Below, piece after piece: positions 23,880 to 38,939 of a stretch of 64,000 nt of DNA (position 1 is its first letter; every line of letters begins with the position of its first letter). The position numbers and the translations under genes were made by a program. The DNA is from Symmetrospora coprosmae (lineage: Eukaryota; Basidiomycota; Cystobasidiomycetes; Symmetrosporaceae): contig VUYT01000034.1 of assembly GCA_008802785.1 (NCBI GenBank), positions 124,001-188,000 on the forward strand. The letters are read 5' to 3'. The notes below the pieces were generated by a model. The model worked only from the letters and a program-made list of their open reading frames with translations, made no database searches and was not told the DNA's origin.

Positions 23880-24755
23880 TTACTGCAGATTTCGACGGAA
23901 AAGGCGGTCCGAGAGTCCTCGAGTGACGCGCGACAGCCCGTTCGCGAATTGCGTCCGCCGGCGAACGCGTACGGGCGCGCCCGCCCCTGCTGGGCTGGAA
24001 CCGTCTGCAGATGTGCGGCGCTGCGAACGAGCAAATCTGGCGGCAATGGCAGAGCCTGCAGAGGACGCAGGTTGACGAACAGGCGAGGTCGCCCGGTGGG
24101 TGCTGCTTGGCGTACTTGCTCTACTTGCTGGACGCATGGAGAGTGCTCCTTGTGGAGGGGCGCGCAAGTTCGGCATGGAGCGCTGTACAGGCAGGCGCGC
24201 TGGCGGGGTGACGTAGTACAGACTGTGGAAGCTGGGGCGTCGAGTCGCTGGCTGCCTGACGTTGGGTAAAGAGCGCGATCGCCCCCGCTGTTGGGTCAAA
24301 CTCGTGGTTAGGCGCAGGGCATTACGCGGCTGGACATCCGTGCTGCTTTTACGCTGACTAGTCAGCATGCTTGCCGCAGATGTCGACGCACGGGAGCCCG
24401 AACTGCTAGGAAGATGCGAATTCGAGTCGCGTACTTCGTAGAGGACGGAGAGATTGTCAATAGACTCCGAGCGACCCTCTCGTGCGTTCCTGCGTGCTAC
24501 ATGTCTATTGAGGCTATCAGAAGCGACTCTTTCCACTGCTCCGCCTCGGGCAATTGTGACCGGACTCAGATACTGGATGCGGTCTGGAGGGGTTCGTGTC
24601 CCAACCGTGGCTAACACTGCAGGAGCCGCAGGAGCCGGGAGTTCGTCCACCGAAGGAGCCCAAGTAGCGATACTATTGATGAGAGGCGATAAGTCTGATC
24701 TCGATGACGAGGCGCTCGAACGGGCGTAAAGTGTTGATGATCTGCGCGAATCCAT
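23880..24755 (-). CDS. disordered Ser/Arg-rich protein
   Basis: A single uninterrupted minus-strand frame gives 291 residues from the methionine of MDSRRSSTLYARSS; the frame is open for 29 more codons upstream. I do not recognise it. It is rich in Ser, Arg, Ala and Pro, with two related short motifs, RSRSLPNVRQP and RSMPNLRAPP, about 25 residues apart. The C-terminus is basic (RRRTQFANGLSRVTRGLSDRLFRRNL) and could be amphipathic. RxxS sites suggest phosphorylation. It may be a cortical or nuclear regulatory protein; that is a guess. Lack of introns is unlike most neighbours. Confidence 0.55.
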   Translation of the reverse strand: MDSRRSSTLYARSSASSSRSDLSPLINSIATWAPSVDELPAPAAPAVLATVGTRTPPDRIQYLSPVTIARGGAVERVASDSLNRHVARRNAREGRSESIDNLSVLYEVRDSNSHLPSSSGSRASTSAASMLTSQRKSSTDVQPRNALRLTTSLTQQRGRSRSLPNVRQPATRRPSFHSLYYVTPPARLPVQRSMPNLRAPPQGALSMRPASRASTPSSTHRATSPVRQPASSAGSAIAARFARSQRRTSADGSSPAGAGAPVRVRRRTQFANGLSRVTRGLSDRLFRRNLQ

Positions 24756-26865
<2,110 letters not shown>

Positions 26866-27502
26866 GCGCCATATGCATTGGGCGGAGTCGAGACCAGGAC
26901 AGCAGTCTTATATTCGGGCCGGCGGTCGTTGTACGTGAATCGCGAAATGAAGCGGTCCTAGTGCTCACTTCGCTAAGAGATCAGTGAGGTTCGAAGGAAC
27001 AGGCCAGAGACGGAGCCTTCGGAAGCGGGGGGAGGGACACGGCGATGTCGACGTCCGCACCTGGAGAGAAAAGGGCATCGGAGACGCGTTTCAAGCCGAG
27101 AGAGCGTATTGTAATATCACCGAGGTCTGCCGTGCAGAAGTCATCCCATCGCCTTTGATCCAGTGCTTGACGTGAGTGACGAAATGAACGGTGGCAACGG
27201 ATGTCGTGACAGCCATGCGCTCCATCCCGCGCACCGCTTCCGGAACTAAAGGAAGCATGGAGTGCCAGCCCTCACCCTGTGACAGCAAGGTCCAGCCCTT
27301 ACCCTGTGACAGCACCTTGCTTCCTCCCATGTAGGTATGACGGGCAGCTTGACCGCCAGCTGACCAAAGGCTCTGAGCGCGGTCTGGTGCGGAAGATCCG
27401 TTCTGCCCCTCTTGACAACTGACAGCTGGAAGCCCCGCAAGAGCACGTCGAGCATAGTTCTGGACTCAGACAAGGTCATCAAAGACTTATCGCGCGTTCC
27501 CC
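26866..27502. other. intergenic, promoter of the alcohol dehydrogenase
   Basis: No gene is supported. It contains a 23-bp direct repeat described separately. The stretch should hold the MET17 terminator and the dehydrogenase promoter. Confidence 0.45.
27265..27314 (+). repeat. 23-bp direct repeat pair
   Basis: Two copies of CCAGCCCTCACCCTGTGACA(GCA), at 27265-27287 and 27292-27314, differ at one base. They are bracketed by GGAAGCA (27251-27257) and its reverse complement TGCTTCC (27318-27324). The function is unknown; position upstream of the dehydrogenase allows a regulatory role. Confidence 0.75.
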
Positions 27503-29349
27503 ATGCCCACCAAGACGCAAGCCTGGGTCGTCGAGAGAGAAGGAGGGCCTTTCGTGCTGCTGGATGTCGAGCTCGATGACCCCCTCGAGGACGAAGTACT
27601 GGTCGAGTTGCGTCTTCGAGATAACGTCTGATGGAGTCCCACATGCTCGTAACTCGCTGCTAACGCTGCTATCTCAGGATGGTCGCATCCGGTCTATGCG
27701 TTAGTCGTGAGCCTTGCGGGGCAGATGTATCTGTTACTGCGTACATGCCCTGGACCATTCGTTGAAGGCAACGCAACGCTTTTACTTCCATTCTACAGCA
27801 CACTGACTTCACTACCGCGAAAGGACTGCTACCATTCGCATCCTACCCGGTCATACTGGGTGAGCAAGATTGTTGCGCCTGGAAGCTCAGCAAGCATTAA
27901 GCCTGCCCTAGCTTCATCAGCCAGTACGCAAGATACTGACTACGGATGGCAATGATTGTTAGGTCATGAAGGGTCTGGCCGCGTGAAGGCCGTGGGCAGC
28001 AGCAGCTCGGGCTTGTAAGCACAATCTCAGTCTGCCGCACAACGGTGCCTGAGAGCCATCCCAAATACAGGAAAGAAGGCGATCCAGTGCTGCTCTCCTT
28101 CGCGCACTGTGCCTCTTGCGCCGCGTGCCGTGCTGGAAAGCCGTATGCTTGTGCGCAATGGCTCCAAGTACGGCGATGCGCTTCTCTGTATCGGAACCCT
28201 ATCGGAATACTGACGAAGATGACATGACCCCCCAGCTCAACTTTGGCAAGACACGTGTAAACGGGACGCAGCAGGTAGGAACTCTAGCAGACGGTCGCAG
28301 AGTGGACGGCTCGTTCTTTGGTCAAAGCAGCTTTGGGCGACATGCTCTTGTCAAGGCGACATCCGTGAGCTGGCTGGCCGGCCGACTAGTCGCAAGGTGC
28401 CGCAGCTGACTGTACCTGAGCAGTGTGTAAAAGTCGGGACAGATGTCGACCTCGTCGCATTCGCACCGATGGGTTGCGGCATTCAGACAGGAGCTGGTGC
28501 GCACTGGATGTGACCGTAGGGTCGTTCCGGCTCATCTGCGCTGACATTTTTGATTGCTGGCGCAGGTGCCGTCATCAACATCGCTCAGCCGGCAACCACC
28601 TCGACGGTAGCGATATCTGGTCTAGGGGGTGTCGGCCTAGCAGCATTACTCGCCGCCCGCTCAACCGGCATTCCCTCTGAACAGCTCATCGGGATCGATG
28701 TCCTCGAGAACAGGCTAGAGATGGTGCGCACGCCGGCACTCACTGTCGTGACTGGAGGCAAAAGAGATCTCGCTGACTCGCTCGGCTGTATAGGCCAAAT
28801 CAATGGGAGCGGGACATCTCATTCGCGCAGGCCAGGCGGAAGATACGACGCGCAAGCTACGAGAGCTGACTGGCGGCGCGGGAGTTGACTTTGTTATCGA
28901 GACAACGGGCCGTGCCGAGGTAGCTGGGGCGACCTTCCACGGTCTGTCTATGGGCGGGACGCAGGTGCAGGTCGGAGATTCTGGCGTGGGCGAGTTTTCC
29001 GTGCCGGTGAGGTCTCCTTTGTCTGGTGTCCTTCATCGTCATCCAGTCGATGTCCGCAAGGCTGACACGACTCCATCTCGGGGTCGGGTCTCCCTATCGA
29101 TATCTGGTCTCTCCGTGCCGCCTTTGCAGCTCGGGGCGTTCCTGCAAGGCCTCCGCACTGTGCGAGGCTGCGTCGAGGGCAACTGCGACCCAGCGAGCTT
29201 CATCCCTCAGCTCGTCAAGCTGCACCAGGCGGGAGAATTTGCGCTAGAGCCGATGTGCCAAGTACGCCTTTACCGATTTCGCCCAAGCCCAGCAAGACAT
29301 GCACAGCGGCAAAGTAGTCAAGCCTGTTCTGGTCTATGGCGAGCTATAG
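27503..29349 (+). CDS. zinc-type aryl/benzyl alcohol dehydrogenase, probably frameshifted at the end
   Basis: Ten exons: 27503-27606, 27678-27699, 27799-27859, 27963-28014, 28056-28167, 28236-28364, 28424-28496, 28566-28723, 28794-29006 and 29130-29349. They assemble a medium-chain zinc alcohol dehydrogenase: DEVLVEMVASGLC-HTDF (catalytic zinc Cys), ILG-HEGSGRV (second ligand region), a structural-zinc cysteine cluster (HCASCAACRAGKPYAC), VDGSFFGQSSFGRHA, the NAD Rossmann motif ISGLGGVGLAAL with acidic IGID, and VDFVIETTGRAEV. This matches fungal aryl-alcohol/benzyl-alcohol-type members. Near 29258 the family end (KYAFTDFAQAQQDMHSGKVV, then KPVLVYGEL and a stop) lies in a frame shifted by one from the exon-10 frame (FALEPMC). 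There is no room for an intron, so I infer a frameshift or a sequencing error. Exon 5's acceptor (GAGAG) is weak. Confidence 0.8.
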
Positions 29350-29659
29350 TCGCGAGCCGTATTCCAGAGTGGCTGGCTCTTCCGCTCGTCAGCGGTTTCA
29401 TTAGAAGCTGGATCGCATCAATGTCTGTTTTGAGCATGTGGCCGCAACATGGTTGTCGCAATGGTCCAAGGCAGCCAGGCAGCCAAGGACGCGGGGGAGG
29501 TACCAGGCGGCCATCTAGATGCGCGGGCTGTATATCAGATGCTTCAAGCATGGCTTTCTATGCCATGCCGGGCCGAGTTGAAGCTGGCGGAAGTCGGAGG
29601 GGCAATGCGGCGAGCTCGGAGGTCTCCCTTCTGCCATCCAACATATATCGACTACCACA
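29350..29659. other. short intergenic region
   Basis: Nothing recognisable; it separates the dehydrogenase from the next start codon. Confidence 0.4.
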
Positions 29660-30565
29660 ATGACTGCACGCATACCTCGCGCGCGTGCCACCTGCCTGTG
29701 CGCCTCTGCCGCGGGACCGAGCTCGTCGTCGTTGCCGTCACTGTCGACGCGCTCCCTCAGCTCGAGCGCCGTCGCCGTCTCTGCCAGCAAGGAGCAGCAG
29801 CGGTCACACCAGAGGGAGCGCCGGGAAGCGCACCTGGAGCGGACGCAGCGCCAGGGCGCGCGCAACATTGAGAAGCTCATCACGCTGTACCACAGCACGT
29901 CGACCTTCCCCACGGTCGCGCCGCGGGACTCTCCCGCCGCGCGCGCGCTCGCAGAGTACGTCGACGGCAAGCTCCTCGAGAACCGCAAGACGCGCCCGAT
30001 GACCGAGGAGGAGACGAGGATGGCGCTCGAGGCGCGCAGGCTCGCTGCGAGCGGGTCGAGGGCGTCGGGGAGGGCCGCACCGCTCATGTCGCTCACGACG
30101 GGAACGGTCGACGGCTCGGAGGAGCACCTGCGTGCGGAGTACTCGTTGGGAGCCAACCTGAAGAGCAGCAGGCAGGCGACGCAGCGCATGGAGGACCGCG
30201 AGCATGATCACGGCTACGGCTACGACTACGACGATCCAGACGGCCTGTCCACCGAGCAACAAAGGCGGCAGCGGAACATGGAAAAGTACAGCGACATGAT
30301 GAACCCGGAGGCCGCGCAAGGACGTGGATCTGGAGCTGGGACAGCACGACGCGCGCCGGAGCCCTGGCGACCGTTTGACTCGCTTGCGTCGCAGAGGGAA
30401 ATCAGCAGGGGCAAGCAGGTCATTGACGCGCTCGTGGGGACCGTGCAGGCAAAGTACGCGGGACCGCAGCTCGTGAGCAGGTTGTGGGAGGTCAACGAGT
30501 CGTGGTGGGCAGAGGAGACGGGGAGGAAGGAGAACAAGGGTGCGGATGGGGGCGCGTCAACGTGA
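29660..30565 (+). CDS. probable mitochondrial protein, unrecognised
   Basis: A single exon encodes 301 residues. The N-terminus is rich in Arg, Ser and Ala with almost no acid for 43 residues (MTARIPRARATCLCASAAG ...), a typical mitochondrial presequence. The mature part has a basic helix (SHQRERREAHLERTQRQG), then ARNIEKLITLYHSTSTFP, a Tyr/Asp/Gly patch (DHDHGYGYDYDDPDG by eye, near residue 188) and a final WEVNESWWAEE. I do not recognise the family; a mitochondrial ribosome-associated or inner-membrane assembly factor is possible but unsupported. The start is the first ATG of the frame and fits the presequence. Confidence 0.65.
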   Translation: MTARIPRARATCLCASAAGPSSSSLPSLSTRSLSSSAVAVSASKEQQRSHQRERREAHLERTQRQGARNIEKLITLYHSTSTFPTVAPRDSPAARALAEYVDGKLLENRKTRPMTEEETRMALEARRLAASGSRASGRAAPLMSLTTGTVDGSEEHLRAEYSLGANLKSSRQATQRMEDREHDHGYGYDYDDPDGLSTEQQRRQRNMEKYSDMMNPEAAQGRGSGAGTARRAPEPWRPFDSLASQREISRGKQVIDALVGTVQAKYAGPQLVSRLWEVNESWWAEETGRKENKGADGGAST

Positions 30566-31173
30566 TGCTACATCTGGTTCGGCTGGCGTGAGTTGGCATT
30601 GCCGTTACTTCCATGACGCTCTCCGAAAGCTGACTTTGTGGCCGTTTAGTCTGCGTGCCTGTGGGCGGACACTGCTACTCTGCGGCAAGGAGACAAACGC
30701 GCGTGTAGACGACGAGTACACGAGGACACACACACAGGATGAACAGTCGTGCCCTCGATTTGGCGGGCCCATGGACGTAAGGACGCGACAAGTGTACGTG
30801 AACGGGTCGGGCGTGCCATTGGATTCAAGGCGTCCGCTCGCACAGTCCCGCCCCCGGCTGTGATAATTACAGTACCGCGAGTGCTCCATGTCATTGCGCG
30901 CAACCGTGTCCTCTGTTCTTTTCCTGTGAATTACCATTGCCATTGCCACCTGTGCCTGTGCCCCCTTTTGTCCCTGTCGCCGTCGCCGCCTTCGCCGCCT
31001 GATCAAATTTCATCGCAGCGCAGCGCAGCGACGAGGGGAGGAGAGGACACGGTTGCCAACAGCACAACCTGCAGTCAGTCAATTGTTGCACAGCACACAC
31101 ATACACATACATACGCTCGCTGGTGAATATCGCATTCACCACGACCCAGCAGAGACCCCAACCACCCGCGATC
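30566..31173. other. promoter region of eIF4A
   Basis: No gene is supported. The downstream 120 bp are rich in GCAGCGCAGCGC-type and ACACATACACATAC-type simple repeats just before the eIF4A start, which suits a strong housekeeping promoter and leader. Confidence 0.5.
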
Positions 31174-33429
<2,256 letters not shown>

Positions 33430-33905
33430 GGCGATCGCGCTTCCCCAAAAGCCGGCCTCTGTACGGTCGAATGCCCCCCCTTCTCACCCCATTCGATTGC
33501 GGCTCTAGCCAGCCGCTTCACGACCCGTCCTTCCCACCTCGCCCACCCCTTCACCTCGTACTCCCGTCACGGTGACCCGCCCTCGCTCCAGAGAGCTCGC
33601 ATAACGTGCATCCACGGTTGTCTGCTAGATGGGGATATTGTAATGCTTGTCGTCCTCCCAATCCATCTCATGCCGTTACTGTACGCTTTCAGCCCTTCGT
33701 CCATCAACTCCCCCAGCGCCCATCGAGGTGGAGCTTCTAATCGCCGTGCCGTGCCCTCTCACGCTTTGCTACCTTCTCCTGACGCGAGAGTCGCCTTTGG
33801 CGGAGGTGCGCTGACCAGAATCGAAGCGCTTCGACCAAGCAGTCCCCCTTTGCCCGCGATGTTCAGGCTGTACAGACATCTAGTGGAGTAGTGGACGCCG
33901 ACGCC

Positions 33906-33939
<34 letters not shown>

Positions 33940-34117
33940 GGATGCAGGCGAATCAGAGCGTAAAGGAAGCGGTAACGAAGGCACGAAACGAGCGTAATGT
34001 GCAGCAACTGCAGATGAATCTAAGCACAACGAGATACTACAACCTATGGACAACATTACAAGTAGAAGGAGAACTGTAACAGCCAGAGCTACCCAAAGAG
34101 GACAAAAGAAGGAGGGG
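33430..34117. other. eIF4A 3' region
   Basis: Tail-to-tail spacer between eIF4A (+) and the cysteine-repeat protein (-). A long C/T-rich stretch follows the eIF4A stop and is likely 3' UTR. No gene is supported. Confidence 0.5.
33905..33940 (+). repeat. (CT)n microsatellite
   Basis: About 18 CT units interrupted by one TT, downstream of eIF4A. Simple sequence with no evident coding role. Confidence 0.85.
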
Positions 34118-35670
34118 TTAGAGGCCAACCGAGAGCGACACGCAAATGCCCAGAACGTTCAGCGAGAGGCCGTCACCACACTGGCAGACTCCGTCGAGCT
34201 GTGCGTGTCACAATCACGAGCCGTCACGTCGTCAGCATCGCAGGCAACTGCACAGAAGGTGGGCGCAGACTCACCAGCTTGTCCAGGCCGCCCGACTGCG
34301 AGCATTTTGCCTTTGGCGTGCACACGCCGCCGACAATGTCGTTCAGAGCGGGAAGGCAGAGCGAGCTGGCAATGCACTTGGTCTTGGCCGGATTGAGCAA
34401 GGAGCCGGCGGCGCATGTGAGCTCGCACAGGCCCGTGGTGGGGCTGAGCTTCTTGCCCGACGCGCACGTCTTGGGCTTGCAGAGGCCGCCGGTGAGCGTG
34501 TTGAGGAGCGGGTTGCAGAGGCCGAGGTCGATGCATAGGCCGCTCTTGCCGTCCTGTCATTGCGACGGAGCGGGTCCGTCAGAGACTAATCAGTCGAGAG
34601 TAGACGAGGAAGTCGGACTTACGAGGATCTGGCCCGACAGGCAAACCTTGGGCAGGCACACGCCGCCGCCGACCGTGTTGAGCTTGGAGCTGCAGCTGCT
34701 GACGCTGATGCATGCGGCCTTCTTGGCATCCTTGAAGATCTTGTCGCCGGCACAAACGCACAGGCCGGTCTGCTCGTTCAGGACGGTGGACGCGGGACAC
34801 TTCTTCGGCTTGCAGATCGAGCTGCCTCCGGAGACGGTCACGATGGCGTTGAGGGCGGAGGAGCACAGCGCGGCGTCGATGCAGATGCCAGTGGTGCCGT
34901 GCTGCACGGCCGAATGAGTAAACATCAGCTTGGTCAAATGATGGCAACGGTCGGCGTTTAGCTCGGACTCACCAGGAGCTGGCCAGCGCTGCACTTCTTC
35001 GGAGTGCACACTCCGCCAAGGACATTCGACAGCAGAGGGTTGCACTTGGAGACCTCGATGCAAGCCGCCTTCTTGAGACCGGAGAAAACGAGACCACTGG
35101 CGCAGACGCAGAGACCATCCGAGTTCTGCGAAAGACGAATGTCGTAGCATTGTCAGCGGGAGACGAGTCTAATGCATATCGGCTGAGAAGGAATCTCACG
35201 AGAGTGAGTGTCTTGGGGCACGTCCTGGGCTTGCAATAGGCTGACGCGCCTGAGCCAGAGACGACGCTGGTCTTGGTGCAGCTGGCCTTTGGGATGCACG
35301 AACGCTTGGTCGAGTCCGAGAAGATGCTGCCGTCGATGCAGACGCAGAGTCCGTCCTTGTTGAGCGAGAGCGTGGCAGGGCACGTCTTGACCTTGCACAC
35401 GGGCAGCGCGACGAGACCGCTGACGACCGTCTGCGAGACGATCTCGTTCGTCTTTACAGCCAGACAGGCCGCTGCAGACAGGCAGACATTGCCCTTGAGG
35501 TCAAGCACCTTGGTTGGGTCGACCGTCTTTGTGAGCACGTTGCTGAAGATGCACGAGTTGAGGGTGCTGAGAGTCAGGCCGACGCCAACGCCGAGGTCGA
35601 GCAGGGGTGCTGCATTTGCCGAAGAGGCGAAGAGGGCGCCGAGGGCCAGGAAGGCAGAAGAAGCGCGCAT
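34118..35670 (-). CDS. secreted cysteine-rich repeat protein
   Basis: Five exons (35200-35670, 34973-35125, 34623-34901, 34275-34553, 34118-34198) encode 420 residues. A signal peptide (MRASSAFLALGALFASSANA) precedes several imperfect repeats of about 50-90 residues. Each carries the pattern CKPK(T/K)CP...L, then GLCVCA or GLCID, an F-xx-K-x-x-CI step and C-NPLL-N or CSSKLN. Three introns fall at repeat boundaries in phase 0, each right after a G-Q/K-(I/L)L or TLTL step, so repeats probably spread by exon duplication. Disulfide-rich modules resemble EGF-like or wall-associated repeats, but I do not recognise the family. A surface or extracellular role is inferred. No transmembrane segment or GPI signal is seen at the end (ends CVSLSVGL). 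Confidence 0.8.
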
Positions 35671-36662
35671 CCTTGGGAGAAGTCTGAGGAAGATGAGGTG
35701 AACGAGAGACTGAGGATGCTAGTGGAGGATAATGCGGCCGCTGCGGGGAGGGGGAAGGGTGTGTTTGTGGAGAGGATGAGAGAAGAAAGAAGACGGGGAG
35801 CGGTGAGGTGCAGCTTTTATGAGAGAGAAGCTCCACGGTCAGGAGCCCACAAGCGGGCGATGCACATTCTCCTCCCTCCTTTGCGGGTCCAGCTCCATTC
35901 TTGTCGAAAGACCTCCTTTCCGGTCGATGGATCCAGAACTCGATCCTGGGCTCCTGCCTGCTCCAGGCCAGGGCATTGGACGAGTTCAGCTCGAAGAGAG
36001 GAGCTAGGATGAGAATGTACAGACAGGATCGGAGTTGGCTTCTGTCGCTCGCTTGCAATGGGTCATTTGGGCTCGGGGGAGTTGCGATGGGCTCCTCCTG
36101 CAGCTGGTTCAATTGACGCCGAGGTTGGCCCCTCGGAAGACCGTTATTGGCAGGTGTCCGAACGGTCTGCTGAGCCGTAGGGCAAAATATTCAGAGGAAC
36201 CGCGAGGCTGCATCGCGCTGCAAAGACAAGCGGTCATCAGACCTCAGGAGTGCAATGTCGCCGGTGGCCATGCGTGCATGAACGGACAACTGGCAGCTCC
36301 GCTGGACCATTCAGGGCGGCGCTCGGTGATCAGCTCGTCGCGCCGGTGCATCTGGATTTCGCCCGTCAGTCAGCACGATGGGGCGATGCAGTACAGGTGC
36401 ATGCCCTTTCGTACTGTATGCCATCCGAGCTCTCCCTCATGCTGCCAGCTGTCGTTCGTTGCCACCATTGAGTCGACGCGTCGAATCTGATCGAGCTCGG
36501 CAGTGACGCGATTACTTTTGGCCTTTTTGCCACTTTTGCCCACTTCGGGGTTTCGCCCTTTCCAGGCCAGAGCCAGCTCATGCTCTCTCTCCTCTCTCTC
36601 TCCTCTACTCCATCCAGTCAGACATACCTACACACACCAACCGCAACCGCATTCAGTCCACC
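35671..36662. other. divergent promoter region
   Basis: Almost 1 kb between the secreted repeat protein (-) and the Spo12-family gene (+). Short frames on both strands lack coding character. A CT-rich run (TCTCTCCTCTCTC) at about 36585-36605 precedes the Spo12-family start and is likely its core promoter. The larger than average size may reflect regulated expression of the secreted protein. Confidence 0.5.
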
Positions 36663-37363
36663 ATGAGCAGCACCAACGCCCCGACCGTCAATGTCGAAAA
36701 CGTCCAGCCGCTCCACCACCCGAACCAGTCGGCCTTGGTCAACAAGACCAACTCGATGGCACAGGGTCACTCTGAGATGGGAGGCAAGGCCCTCCTCGCA
36801 AAGAAGATGGCTGCAAGCGGGTGCGTTCCATTTGGGCTGTCCTGATGGTCTCGCTGGAGCGCAGCAATGCACTCGCTGGGTGAGCCCGGTTGACTAACTC
36901 GCCACTCGACGCCTCGCCCGCAGACAATCTTTCTACTCTCCAACGGACAGGATGGTCTCGCCCTGCACAGCAAAGTTGCATCTCGCAAAGAAGAAGCACT
37001 TCACCAAGTGGGTCTCCCGTGGCTGTCTGCACTGCGCACGTTGTGCTTCGGCCAGTTGGCTGACCGGCCATCGATCCACCCTGCTCACTCCGCAGGGGCA
37101 AGCCACTCGCGCTCTCCTCGTCCTTCGCAACGAGCAACAACAACCCCCTGCAGCCGCACAACCAGGCTGTACCATTGTCGAACGTTGGCTTCTTGCACCC
37201 ATCGCACGCGGCACAGGCGCAGTTCACGCTTGCGCACCAGGAGCCAGCGGGTCAGCAGCCGGCTCAGCAACAGCACCACCAGCCGTCGCAGTTGTCGCAG
37301 CAGCAGAAGCAGCAGCCGGCAAAGTCCGCTGCAGAGGACAGCGACGAAGAGATGGAGATGTAG
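36663..37363 (+). CDS. Spo12-family cell-cycle protein
   Basis: Three exons (36663-36820, 36924-37007, 37096-37363) encode 169 residues. The core QSFYSPTDRMVSPCTAKL, followed by HLAKKKHFTKGKP, is the Spo12 domain signature (SPTD...SPCT.KL..KK.KH). In budding yeast Spo12 works in the FEAR branch of mitotic exit by releasing Cdc14 from Net1/Fob1; the fission yeast homolog is wis3. The paired SP sites in the motif are CDK-type targets. The C-terminus is Gln/His-rich and ends in an acidic patch (EDSDEEMEM). All introns lie in or beside the domain. Confidence 0.85.
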
Positions 37364-37634
37364 GGAGGCCATCCCTCTACCTCTACCCGCAGTCCTTCCC
37401 ATCCGTACCGGTCGCCTTCGTTCGCTGCCCTCCGCGGTCGCTGTTGTTTTAGCATACACCACATTCGGTCCATCCCGCCTGCTCGGTACAGACACATGGC
37501 TTGATCTCTGGACGATGATAATGACGACTTTGTTGTGCAAGTAGATATCTTCATGCCAATGAAGCCATGCCGCCTTCGACTCGTCCGCTGGCGGTCTCCG
37601 CACCCATCGACAATTGCGATGCTTCCAGCTGGCA

Positions 37635-38263
37635 TCAGATCCGCGACAGTCTCCCCGGACTGGCATCAGACTGGGCTGCTCCTTCGAGAGCAAGCAGCCA
37701 GGCACATCTGTCCTTGGTGTAGATCTCCATGCTCGGCCTGAGCTTTGTCTCTGCGAGATTAAAGTCGTCGATTGTCCCGAGTCGACAGATGCTCCAAGTG
37801 GGCCGATCCTCGCTCTTCCTGTACATGAGCGTACCGCACCTCGAGCAGAAGTAGTTTGTCATTGCCCTGCCGCTGGCTGGAGTCGTTGTCGTGGTGAACT
37901 GGGTGAGCTTGTCCTGACCCCTGACATGCCGGAGGTACTGGTCGTCGACTGTCACGAGAGACGAGAACGTGGACGCGGTGAGCTTGCGGCAGTCCGTACA
38001 GTGGCACAGTGCGCTGAAGATGAGCCCGGGCTTCTCTGTGGGCTGTGTCGAGAAGGTCAAGGATGCGAGTGGGACCGGGGATCACTCAGACCGGACTCAA
38101 CCCCCGATGACGTTCTAGTAGAGAATGGTAAATTCACCAGAGACAGCTGGACCTGACCGCAGAAGCAGGTAGCTGACGCCTTTCCCTCGTACGAGAAGCC
38201 ATCGGTCGCGCCAGAGGCGAGGGGGATGTACGGCTTTGACTTGTCTGCATCCCGGACAGACAT
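37635..38263 (-). CDS. GFA/CENP-V-fold zinc protein
   Basis: Two exons (38138-38263 and 37635-38042) encode 177 residues. Zinc-ligand motifs CFCGQVQLSL, LCHCTDCRKLT and YFCSRCGTLMYR are those of the GFA (glutathione-dependent formaldehyde-activating)/CENP-V fold. Members bind zinc and, in some bacteria, were assigned to S-hydroxymethylglutathione formation, an assignment that is disputed; fungal paralogs are largely uncharacterised. The frame is open to another methionine at 38431, adding a 56-residue Ser/Thr/Arg-rich leader that could be a mitochondrial signal; I prefer the shorter start because MSVRDADKSKPYIPLA is close to the family N-terminus. The promoter region to 38939 separates it from the divergent ThDP gene. 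Confidence 0.82.
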
Positions 38264-38431
38264 GGTCCCGCTTGAAGGCGTTAGCGAGGCCTGCGTGAGC
38301 GGACTGAGTGTGCAGAGCGTGCGGAGGGTGCGGGTGTACGAGAAACCAAGACTAGTTTGGCCTTGAGTCGGAGGTGTCGCAGTTGCAAAGAAGCGAAAGC
38401 GATCTGCTGACGGCACCCTCGACTGGTCCAT

Positions 38432-38939
38432 ACTTACTCCGAGTCGCGCAAGCAGCTCTGACGGGAAGGGAAGGGGTACAGTACTGGCCCACTCAAGGAA
38501 GCTCGCTGGGTGTGGGCATGAGCTTACTGGCGTACAAGCAGGAGCAGAAGTACATCGCTGACAATGGCCTACGACCTGTGCTCATCGGGCGACGCGCATG
38601 TGCGCCAAAGCTAGGGGAGGCACTACGGTGGCGATCATCGGACACGCAGGCGCAGCTCAACGCGTTCCACATGCCCTGCGGCAGACGGGATGATCAGCAG
38701 ATCAGAAGCGCACATACACCGCAGCATCAGCAAAGCGACTGACCATCCGTCGACGCCCTGCTGTTCTCCAGCGAGTAATGCCATTTCGGCTTGATGCTCT
38801 GCCGGTTCCGGGTCCACTCTTCAAGCGAATGCACGTGCTCCAAAATAGGAGCAGGCGGGCCAGGTGGCGGCCAGGCACCGGGCGGAGAAGTCCATCTTCC
38901 TCTCTCTGCTTTCATCGCATAGGATAGGAGCGAGCGGCC
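38432..38939. other. divergent promoter region
   Basis: Shared upstream region of the GFA-fold gene (-) and the ThDP enzyme (+). No further gene is supported. Confidence 0.45.

Noticed and set aside
38263-38431. N-terminal extension of the GFA-fold protein as a mitochondrial presequence
   Set aside because: Open frame only; the shorter start fits the family better. Left as an alternative, not called.
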